Part shown: positions 44,122-53,779 of the stretch, in pieces
How the letters are laid out: each line of letters begins with the position of its first letter
How positions within the stretch are numbered: the first letter of the stretch is position 1
DNA from: Porpolomopsis calyptriformis
Taxonomy: Eukaryota; Basidiomycota; Agaricomycetes; Agaricales; Hygrophoraceae
DNA: 64,000 nucleotides
Assembly: GCA_951640195.1 (NCBI GenBank)
Contig: OX621172.1
Location: 310,001-374,000 of the forward strand
Direction: 5' to 3'
The notes under the pieces: model-generated
The model's database searches: none
Seen by the model: only the letters and a program-made list of their open reading frames with translations
Told to the model about the DNA's origin: nothing
Position numbers and translations under genes: made by a program

Positions 44122-47100
44122 ATGGCCTCGTACACCAGCATTCCCCGAGAACCAGACTATGAAATGACCCCGCCATGGCAAGAGTATTGGCCAGAACAGG
44201 TCGAATTCGACCCGGTACGTCAATGGAAAGCTCTACGTTCGCTCCTTAGCATAACCCCCTGTTTTGTAGTATAGCGATGACTCTAATTCCCAGCTTAATT
44301 CCCTCTATTATCCATTCTTTCCTCCATTACTACCCAGAAAACCACCAAGAAAGCCCAGATGGACGACATTTTCAACTATCATCCTCGTCATGCTCATCAT
44401 CGGAGCTGCCGGTGCTATAACCATCCCTCTAGTCCTCCTCCACAAACCACCCTCGTCTTCGGATCCCTCTGGGTCCTCTGGATCTCCAAACTCACCACCG
44501 TTCAACGGGGCGACTTCTGGTACCAATGGCAGCGTGGTGATCTTGAACAATGGCTCAACTTCTATTTACATCAATAACTTTGGCGGAGACTGGGTGTACG
44601 ATCCAAAAATGCCTTTTGCCCCTGGAGGGAAAGCGCAAAGCTGGAGTCCCAGGGTAGGATCCGAGGACTGGGTCTGGGGGTCCGACATCGCTCGCGGTGT
44701 TAATCTTGGGTGAGTTACGGACAACTAGATTGTTCCGAGGAAGAGCTGACTGGCATCAAAGAGGTTGGCTAGGTGAGCTCTTCGTCACTGTCGTTGGAAA
44801 TTTATGATCCGAGGTTCCTCCGAAAGTCACCGAACCGTTCATCACACCCAGTCTTTACGAAAAGTACGTCAACTCGAGCACAACACCGGTCGTCGATGAA
44901 TGGACGCTCTCGATCGCAATGGGCCCAAACCTAGCAACAGAAATGGAGGATCACTACGCTACCTTTATTGTCAGTCACCCTTCCGGCTGCCGAATTCACT
45001 GTCCTGACACGCATTTCTCAGACAGAGATTGATTTTGCAAATATTGCCGCCGCAGGCTTGAACTATGTCAGGATCCCGATCGGTTTCTGGGCAATCGAGA
45101 CGATGAATGACGAACCCTTCTTGGTCGGGACCTCATGGAAATACTTCCTCTATGCGTTCGTCTCATCCACTCTCGCTTGTTCTAATATAATCATCGTGTC
45201 TGTTCCAGAATTCAATGGGCCCGAAAATATGGGATCCGCATATTCTTGGATCTCCACGCGCTTCCCGGTGAGTTTGCACGACATAGAATGGTTACGACAA
45301 TTTCTCAATGGACATTTAGGTAGTCAAAATGGATGGGTAAGAGATTTCTTCAAGTCAAAGACATGCATCTCAAATACCTGACCTACACTCCAAAGAATCA
45401 TTCTGGAAAGGGTGAGTGTAATGTCTTCCGTTTTCCCATAGACGCGTTGTAAACATTTCTCACAGCTGGAAGTATCAATTTGTGAGAACCGTCTCTTTCC
45501 AATGGACTTGCTGATTCGACCCCATGTTGCAAAGCATGAACGGAGTAATGGGAATTGCGAACGCCCAACGCACATTGACGTACCTCCGGATTTTGGCTGA
45601 ATTCGTGAGTCAAGACCAATACAGAGACGTTGTCGGGGTGTAAGCAGTGTTAAATACGTCCGGTTCCTCTCTCCGATACGTACTCATCGATAACAGTTTG
45701 GGAATCGTCAACGAGATTCGTTGGGCTACAATAGGACAGGTAGATGTGCAGAGCTTCTACCTGGCTGCATACCAGGCCATACGGATATCGACGTACGTTT
45801 TTCAGTGGCTCAGGCTCGGAAATCGAACTGACGGGTCGATGAAAGTGGTACTGGAACTGGCCATGGCCCATATATCGCAATACATGACGGATTTCAAGGT
45901 GTAAGTTGCTGGCAGCTCTTTTCGCTTTGGTTATCCCTAACTTTCCGGATAATGACAGCCAGCAATCTGGAATGGGTGAGTTTCGACCTGGCCGGATTTC
46001 ATGGTCTCGAACATGACATGTTATCCAGTTTTTTGGCCGGTGCAGACCGACTAGCCCTGGATCAGCATCCTGTATGTCACCCGAACCACATTACTCCGTG
46101 CCCGTCTCTCATTCTTCTTCAAAGTACTTGGCATTCGCGAACAACAGTAGTCCGTAAGCACGATGATTCGAGCATCCTCGTATGTGTTTTGGAAGCCGAT
46201 CTTTTCGAACAGGATCGATCAGTTGGCGATCGTGCCTTGGTAAATCAGATATCCGCATACCACTCTCCCATTTCACTCATGAATTTGGTTGTTTGCCAAA
46301 GTAATTGGGCTGTAGCTACAAATCAATCATCCACAGAGTTTGGAGTCACGCTCGGTGGAGAATTCTCTTCGGCTATCAACGACTGCGGTTTATGGTATGT
46401 TCCTCCCATTCTCGAAGCCCTCCATCTACTGATTGAGTAAAATGATTCAGGCTCAGTGGTATAGGATCCACTCCGACATCTACTGACTGCGCATTTTGGG
46501 ATGATTGGGCTGTAAGCAGTTTGGCCATTCAGCTGTCCCCTGACTGAGTGACTAAAAGAACCCCTTAGAATTACAACCAGGCTACTATCAACAGTATCTT
46601 GCAAGTGTCGCTGGCTTCGATGGATGCGCTTCAAAATTCGTTTTATTGGACTTGGAAGATCGGGAATTCAACAGTTCTTGGAACCTCGTCTTCACCCTTG
46701 TGGCATTATCAGCTTGGATTATCGAGAGGGTGGATTCCTTCCGGTATGAGTGTCCTCTTTCTCTTGTACACAAAGCTAACCGCCGCATCGCTAGATCCGC
46801 GAGATGCAGTAGGACATTGTGCTCAGGTCCTAACATCCTCTCAACCCTTTGATGGAACTTATCCGGCGTCGGCTACTGGAGGAGTGCGCTCACTTTTCTA
46901 CTTATGCTTCATCCTAACGCATCGTTAACGCATCATTGGCAGCCCGGGGCAGGGCAGGTCGATCCAACCCAACTGTCGTCTCATGCCTTTCCGCCAACAA
47001 CACTAGCCCCATCATTCACAGGGACTCAAATTGCGCTTATACCTACCTTCACACCCACGGGAACCGTCAAGACGTTGTTCGCCCCCACATTTACTGCTGC

Positions 47101-47350
47101 GCCCAGTGTAGCAGTCGGTGACGGATGGAACAATTCGGCGGATACAGCGTTGGCTTATGTGTGAGTTTCAGGGTTTCTAGGAGGGAAATTCTATCGCTTA
47201 CAATAACTTGTGTTTCCTCCCTAGGCCTGTGGCTGGTTGCACATATCCAGAGTGAGTTGGACGTGTATGAATCTGGACTTGCTGACAGACCATTGCAGTC
47301 CCTGGAACGCTGTCAATGCATCACTTCCGACTGCCGCTTGCACGGGTTAG
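44122..47350 (+). CDS. Membrane-anchored GH5 exo-beta-1,3-glucanase-type hydrolase, 671 aa
   Basis: Cell-wall glucan hydrolase. A cytosolic tail of about 70 aa, then one signal-anchor helix (IILVMLIIGAAGAITIPLVL) and a Ser/Pro linker. The GH5_9 barrel has RGVNLGGWLVTEPFITPS, GLNYVRIPIGFWAIE, FLDLHALPGSQNGWNHSGK, catalytic acid/base Glu in LGIVNE, GPYIAIHDGFQG, and nucleophile Glu in LGGEFSSAINDCG. The C-terminal Ser/Thr-rich tail ends CTYPDPWNAVNAS. 23 exons: 44122-44214, 44270-44709, 44762-44772, 44827-44969, 45022-45155, 45209-45267, 45320-45336, 45396-45411, 45466-45481, 45535-45639, 45697-45792, 45846-45900, 45959-45975, 46029-46071, 46125-46153, 46213-46239, 46302-46394, 46451-46511, 46569-46743, 46795-46883, 46943-47160, 47225-47251, 47299-47350 (2016 bases). 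Five exons are under 18 bases. Confidence 0.93.
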
Positions 47351-48040
47351 CACAGCTGCTATGTCTTTTTTGTTTTCTCATCGGGGACTCTAGTCACTAC
47401 ATTGTCGATTCTCGATTCATTCTTGGGTGATATAAGGACATTTGCTTACACATATCTTGGGATAGATGGTTGTAATTATTTACCTGCCAATGCATTCTTG
47501 AAGCCAGCTATCTGGACAACTGAATCAATCATTTCGGCGGTGCGATACGGGCGCGCACGGTGAGGCAAAGCCGTGTTACTTATCTTTGGCAGTTGGCTAA
47601 TTTACCGAGAAACACAAATATGGCATTTGTTATGAGTTGAAGCAGCTGGAACAAAAAGTAAATGTCAAAGCCTGATGAACTCATTTTAGCTCCGTTTGTG
47701 ATAAGGATCGCGAAGGACCAGATTTCCCGGGTGTTGTTCCGTGGATTGCATTGGTGGCTGCTGTTTTTGTCTGCTATTATGGCAAGTTCATCAGTAAAGG
47801 GGAGTAAAGCGAGTGTATGGCGGTAAATGGATGCACTCTGTCAATTTCTTCGTCTTTCTTTGGTCACCGCATAGCTGACCCTTTCAGCACAAAAAATCGA
47901 GGCTCACCATCAGGTTATTTCCCGTCTGAACATCTACAAAGACTTTCTACCCACGGGGCGAATTAGGCCGCTTGTGAACGATGGGTGTTTTGCCTGATCA
48001 TACCAGATCATTAGATGCTTTCAATAGGATATTCAAGGAA
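47351..48040. other. Intergenic stretch, 0.7 kb, between convergent genes
   Basis: No gene seen. It should hold the 3' UTRs of the glucanase and acetyltransferase genes. Confidence 0.4.
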
Positions 48041-48640
48041 CTAACCCAGGTCCGCTATCATCAGAAGTGGACCGCCATTCTCTTCATCCCGTACTTCCAA
48101 AAAACCCATCTTGAAATACAACGCCCGTGCACTAGAATTAGTCTCGTAAACGTACAAGGCCACCGCAGAGTGCTCGAAGGTGTCGGTCTTCGCTTCACTG
48201 TGTGATTTGACCCATGCAAAGCCTTCCTCAATCAGCTTCTCTCCTAAACCTCTTCCTCTATGAGCTGGGTGAACCCATATGGCGAACAGTCCGTATATCC
48301 TTGCGCTTTCGGTGATGTTACCCTTTGGGGGTACAAAAGACGATGGCGGCAAGGCCTCTGGTGAAAGCATAGCCAGGGTCCCAACCCACTCCTCGTGTGG
48401 AGGAGTGTCGCTGCCGCTGTCGTCGTTGTTCGGCGAAGATGTGGTTGCGACTACGATGACCTTATCTTCGGAGCTAAGACGTGACCGCCATTGCCCTTCG
48501 GTGAAGGCGGATTCCCACTTGTATGTGGAAGAGAAACAGGATGGATCTGTCTTCAAGGAAAGCAGACGAAGGTTGACATAGTTGGCTATATCTGATGGTC
48601 TGGGAGGGCACGGGAGACGGATGGTCTTGTAATTGGACAT
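48041..48640 (-). CDS. GNAT-family N-acetyltransferase, 199 aa
   Basis: A single-exon acetyl-CoA-dependent transferase. Motif A is AIWVHPAHRGRGLGEKLIEEGF, with the R/Q-x-x-G-x-G/A acetyl-CoA loop as RGRGLG. Motif B region: VALYVYETNSSARALYFKMGFLEV. The N-terminal part (YVNLRLLSLKTDPSCFSSTY) resembles stand-alone GNATs that act on small molecules or protein N-termini. The substrate is not predictable. No signal peptide or membrane segment. Confidence 0.9.
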   Translation of the reverse strand: MSNYKTIRLPCPPRPSDIANYVNLRLLSLKTDPSCFSSTYKWESAFTEGQWRSRLSSEDKVIVVATTSSPNNDDSGSDTPPHEEWVGTLAMLSPEALPPSSFVPPKGNITESARIYGLFAIWVHPAHRGRGLGEKLIEEGFAWVKSHSEAKTDTFEHSAVALYVYETNSSARALYFKMGFLEVRDEENGGPLLMIADLG

Positions 48641-49018
48641 TGTTTGCCATCCTGTGCTCGTTTGGAGGCTATTTGTAGATTCTGAGTCAATAAAATGCTG
48701 ATTCGGATCAAAGAGCGGTTTGACTCAGTCCAACGGCGTTGGCTGTCCCTAGCATCGTCATGTCATCGATACATTGTTTCAGAGGTGCACTGCTAACCCG
48801 AAGATGAGTGAAAATCATCGTGAACTAGGGCTTGCCCCAAAAAAGTGGGTGATAAATGGGTGTAAGCATTATAGAAACTGGTGATTAGAATTTTGATTAG
48901 TATCAGTTCCTCTGAGGCTATCTGCTCTTACTATCAGGACCTTTAGTTCAAGTGGTGTTAGCCACATTCGGTTTGGAAGTTGTTTACCAAAGGCCTCTGG
49001 AACAAACAACTTCTCGCC
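48641..49018. other. Intergenic promoter region, 0.38 kb
   Basis: Divergent space between the GNAT gene and TAF6. No coding or RNA signal seen. Confidence 0.4.
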
Positions 49019-50660
49019 ATGAGCAAACCCAAGTCTCGAGGAGCACAACAACATCAACCTGGCGTTTACAAACCAGAGTCAATTCGAGTAAGAACCTTCT
49101 TAGAAAGCAAATCGAGCATGATTTCTCAGATCACCAGGATGTGGCAGAGTCCCTTGGCATTACGAACCTGTCAGATCCCGTGGCGTCTGCCCTAGCAAGC
49201 GATATCGAGTACAGGATCCATCAAGTCGTTGAAGTCAGTTTTTCAATTCGTTCATTTTCTGCTTTCCTATTGACGCATGTCGGGATGATACAGGAAGCCG
49301 CCAGATTCATGCGACACGGTAGACGAACGACGATGACGACCTCTGACATCGACCAGGCCCTGCGCGTTCTGAATATCGAACCGCTCTACGGACACTCCCC
49401 AAACAACCCCCCTACATTCCGCCGCGCTCTCCCGTTTCCACAGCTGCCCACGGCGGGACCGGTATACTTCGTGGAGGACGAAGAGATCGACTTTGACCGC
49501 GTCTTGCGGGAGGAAAAAATATTGCTGCCAAAGAACGTGAGCTGGATGGCACATTGGCTTGCAGTCGAGGGCGTGCAACCACTCATACCTGAGAATCCAC
49601 CCGCCATTCCCCGAGACATCGAGCCAGAGCCGCCAAAGACGTTGCCACAGATCAACGGGAAGACGACCTTCCCGCCCACGCCGCCATCCCCCACTCGACC
49701 GACGACAGAAAAGCAACGACAGCAGCAGCAGCAGCAACAGCAGTTGGTCAAGCAGGTGCTCTCGCGCGAGTTGCTGTTGTATTACGCACGTCTCACCTCC
49801 TCCCTTTTACCGCCTAACCCTGCCGATCACGCGAAACGGACGGCGGCGTTGGCGAGTCTGCGGCATGACGCTGGATTGCAGGCGCTGTTACCCTACCTGA
49901 TACGGTGGGTAGGAGAAGGTGTGGTCGGAGCGCTCAAAGAGGGCGTGCAAAGCGAGAATGATGGTAGAGTGCTGGAAGTGCTCCTTGACGTGATCAGCGC
50001 AATATTGGATAATAACACGTTATTTGTTGAGCCATATGTGAGTCTTTTCATTCGGATTGTGGTACTAAGCCAACCAAAATATTAGCTCCATCAAGTCCTC
50101 CCACCCATTCTCTCCATCCTCCTTCATTCTTCTCTACCCCCGTCACATGCCGTCCACCTCCGCTCGACTGCCTCGCAAACTCTTTCCGGCATCCTCACCC
50201 AACACTCTACCACATACCCTTCACTCTCTCCGCGCATTATGAAAACTCTCCTTCTCGCGCTGATCTCGGTAGAGAAGAGCAGAGAGACCAGAGAGGGAGC
50301 GATCCGTGGGCTGGTTGGCATCGGGAAGGAGGCCATTGCCAAGGGTCTCGTCGAGGGCGGAGGTGCGAAAGTCGTCGGAAGCGAATGTGCTCTTGGAGAA
50401 TCATCATTAGCGAATTCGGTCCTGGTACGTCCTCTTTTCATACCCTGCCATCTTGAGATCGAATATCCGCATACCAGGATGCGCTCCGAGTGCTTAAATC
50501 CCCTTCGGAACAGCCTGTGCCTTTGGACAGCGAAAATGAGTCGGACGCTGCGGTCATCGCGCGGATGCGTGAGGTGTTGGGGGTTTTTTTTGCAGAGAAG
50601 TTGATGGGGGATGCAGTTTGGGCGAGAGGGGTCTTGGGCGGGGTGGCTACCATGGGATGA
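49019..50660 (+). CDS. TAF6: TFIID/SAGA subunit TAF6, 476 aa
   Basis: Histone-fold subunit shared by TFIID and SAGA; pairs with TAF9. Exons 49019-49087, 49138-49233, 49294-50037, 50086-50424, 50478-50660 (1431 bases). The histone fold is GVYKPESIRDVAESLGITNL, VASALASDIEYRIHQVVE and RFMRHGRRTTMTTSDID. The linker PLYGH and the YFVEDEEIDFDRVL segment are typical. The C-terminal HEAT-like domain has LLYYARLTSSLL, LLPYLIRWVGEGV, ISAILDNNTLFVEPYLHQVLPP and TREGAIRGLVGIGKEA. A run of eight Gln separates the domains. ATG 49019 gives the family N-terminus. Confidence 0.94.
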
Positions 50661-50828
50661 ACATGCTTGTTTTTCACGGTATGGCATTGAGCAGCAGGTA
50701 TTTTATAACAAGTACAAGGGTAATTGGGATTCAAGTATCAGCAAGTGGAAAGCAGTAAACTTCGTCGCTCATCAGGACAATCCACTTTGAGCCGGGGTCC
50801 CAGAATTGTCAAGTGCCGACCACTCGGT

Positions 50829-51812
50829 CTACCCGCTCCTCACCATTACACCGAAAGAAAGTAATGTGGCAAATACCACGATGAACGACGGGACCCATAC
50901 TCCCACTGGCTGCCCGGATTCAACCAAGCACAATCCACCGATAATGAAGCACACCACACCTGTGGTGACAATGACGGGCACTGCGATGCTGGCAGCATAA
51001 GCGATGCTCATCCCCAACCTCAAAGCCTGCAGTTCACTTCCCACCCTGGCATACTCCACAAGGTGGGGATGGACGACGGAGTGGAGATTTTTGTCCAAAT
51101 CGTGAAGGATCTCTGAAGCTAGAGTTGCAAATTCCTGTAATGATGTGATCTCGGATTCCCAGGAGCGGAGATCACCTAGGACCCGTTGAAGAAGGACTTC
51201 CATGAACTGATAATGGTGTCGAAGAAGAGACATATTATCACAAACGGGACAATCGGATGTCGGACGGCTGATATGTTTTTCCAAGGCATCCAGAATGGCC
51301 GAAGCTGATTCAGTTCTTCTGGCCAAAGGTGTGTAGAGTTTTTGGAGTTGGACGACGGCAAGGAAGGCGATGCAACCTCCCAGGACGTCCAGGAACATTC
51401 CGGCGAAAAAGAAACCATTGATGGCCCGTTGGAGAAGTGTTTTGCTATTTTGTATCGTGAGGGAGATGGCTTGTATCTGAACTGCCGCGAGAAATGTAGC
51501 CTGCCGGAAGAAAAAAAAATTGTCAATGTATATACGGAAGCAGATGTCCTGATGACTGACGATCAGAGCGATAGCGTTCAAGTTCTCCTTTAGTATGCTG
51601 ATAGATCCAACGGTTTGGATGGATGAGGACAGGCTGAATGGCGTTGAGCGGGCACTCGAACGCGTCTGGTGTTGGTTGAATTTAGAGCGAAGGCATGAAT
51701 CAAGCTTTGTGAGCTCCCGAGCGTCCGTTGATGGCTATGGATGAATTAGTTCGACCGAGGAAGATTATTTGTTCCTTACCGGTATTTTGTGAACTGGACA
51801 AGCATCCTGCAT
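50829..51812 (-). CDS. Putative four-helix membrane protein, 292 aa
   Basis: Exons 51780-51812, 51561-51734, 50829-51500 (879 bases). Four hydrophobic segments are visible: around IALIATFLAAVQIQAI, INGFFFAGMFLDVLGG into IAFLAVV, SIAYAASIAVPVIVTTGVV into IIGGL, and VWVPSFIVVFATLLSF. Between helix 2 and helix 3 is a soluble, probably helical region of about 110 aa with a CPVCDN pair. The first intron (gtaagg, branch aactaat, catag) is a model splice unit and fixes the start. I recognise no family. It is head-to-head with an orphan gene across only 71 bases. Confidence 0.7.
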
Positions 51813-51883
51813 CCCGAGCACAGCAAGTGACGACCACTGCCAATATACCCAGGACTATCAACTGCGTCCTTCCTGCATTGACT
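51813..51883. promoter_or_regulatory. 71-bp divergent promoter space of two orphan genes
   Basis: The closest divergent pair in the window. If both starts are right, transcripts must overlap or share one very compact promoter, which would couple the two orphan genes. Confidence 0.4.
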
Positions 51884-53582
51884 ATGGATACGATAGAGTC
51901 TATACAAAGGGCTTTGAACGGGATTATTTGGGAAGGCAAGTTCGTAACCGTTCCGTGGAACAACTATTTGACACGACGATGGTTTGAAGACGAAGACACG
52001 ATTTACTTGAACGAGCAAAGATTAGCGGCGACCTTTGCTCGAATCCAACTGAATGTCGACGCCGCTGGTTCACAAGGGACATTGGCTACCGAAACCGTGA
52101 ATCTGTTAAGAACTGCACGACGCACCCTCCAAGATCAATACCGTGATAGCGTCGAAATTCTGAAATGGTCGCGGTCCTTTTCAACCAGCTACATCTCTTT
52201 TGCCGAATTTCTCATAACACACGGTGATCAAATTCACTGGGAGGAATGTGTGGTATGGATAGAGGATCTGTACAGGAAGGCACAGGAACTTTCTGCCAAA
52301 GCAAGTGACCGCGCCGATGTGTTCGAGAAATTGCGTCGAGAACTCGGCGCATGTAAAGGCTCACTTTCTGAGGTCTTGCGATCTGCTGCATCAAGCACAG
52401 GCGAGTAGTCAACATCTTTATTTCTTGTTCTAATTTCTTTCCCTCGCAAACCATTTTGTAGATCGCCGTTGGTATGATACCATTAAGGACTTTCTGGGGA
52501 TCGCCTCCCAGAAGAATCAGAATCATGAACTCGTTGATACCTTCGACAACGCACTCAAGGATATGATCGCCCACCAGCGTCTGATTGCTCAGTTCTGGAA
52601 AGACCAAGAAGAAGCCCTCGCAGCATTGAATTCACCGTTTGAACGCGCCGTACGATTCAAACCTGAACGACTATGTGACGACATTGAGGGATGGAAGATT
52701 ATTGAAACTGCATTTTCGACCGCCATCTCCTTGCTTCCTGCGTCGGCCGATCCTTCAGAAGCAAGTATAGATACCACTACAATCGTATGCTTCATCCATT
52801 GGCTTCAGACTCGCCTCTCACAAATCCCCAGATCCCTACACCAATTACTCCATATCTCAATGGGTTGGTGACGAATGCCGAGCTTGTTAGAAACACACTC
52901 TCAACATTCTATCATGCCATTGTCGTTACGCCCATCACGAAACTGCACGGGGCTGTCTCCAAGACTTTGTCACAAATACGCGCTTCAGTCTTGAGTAAAT
53001 TTCACGAGCTCCGGTTCTACCTTCAAACATGCGTCAAAGTTACCCAGACTTTCCAGTCATTCTTTGATTACCGCCTGCTATATGGCTTGGATGTCGCAAA
53101 AGCCTCCCTTTCTAATTCAATCGTGGCGGTTCTGCAGGCCGCTCTGGACGGGGCGAAAAATTGGGAAGAGCTGCGGAATGCATTCAAGAAAGGCAAACGA
53201 CAGATATCGATCTTCTGCTCTGAGTATGGAGGACAGATACCCAGTTCGTATATTTCTTTCATCGTCTAGTTCCTGAGCTGAGGCCTTTACAGATCCTAGT
53301 TTGAACAACCCACCCGAAACACCCTCCGATCGCGACCACGATAGGATCAAAGCTTACATTGAAGGCGCTGTCGATAACATCCATACTGATGTTATTGATT
53401 ATGACATTGCTCTTCGATCCACCCATCAATACCACCGTGCCCTCTCTAAATTCTGGAGGGATCAGGAAAGCCATCTCCGGAATTTAATTGTCACCATACA
53501 AAGCGGACAAAAGCCAGCTGATGATGAGTTGAAGCGCGGGATGGATTTACTGGCCTCTTTTCCAATGTTTTTGAAAATTTAG
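51884..53582 (+). CDS. Orphan helical protein, 514 aa (intact member of a local duplicated pair)
   Basis: Exons 51884-52400, 52462-52764, 52809-53243, 53293-53582 (1545 bases). The sequence looks all-helical and soluble (MDTIESIQRALNGIIWEG, RRTLQDQYRDSVEIL, YISFAEFLITHGDQIHWEE, LIAQFWKDQEEALAALN, LSKFWRDQESHLRNLI). A related, damaged copy lies inverted at 56.6-58.0 kb. Intron 1 has a GC donor (gcgagt at 52401) where the copy has gtgagt. No family recognised. The 3' end may extend: a good intron-like unit at 53619-53677 (gtatgt..cttcag) is followed by an open frame (AIHPVDPEVLRQTLLDW), which would need the stop at 53580 spliced out. Confidence 0.7.
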
Positions 53583-53779
53583 GTTCAAATTTAGGTTGAT
53601 ATCCTTTCTAATTGTAACGTATGTGTATGTACACTAAGAAACCACGGATCTCGCGCTGTCCCGGCCGCTGTCTTCAGGGGATTGGCGATACATCCAGTTG
53701 ATCCGGAGGTGCTCAGACAGACTCTTTTGGATTGGAATCTGCAGCTATCCAAGATCACACTGTTAGGTCGCCCAAGATC

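Noticed and set aside
48952..49137. Upstream extension of the TAF6 frame
   Set aside because: It reads through the first intron; the spliced model from ATG 49019 restores GVYKPESIRDVAESLG exactly.
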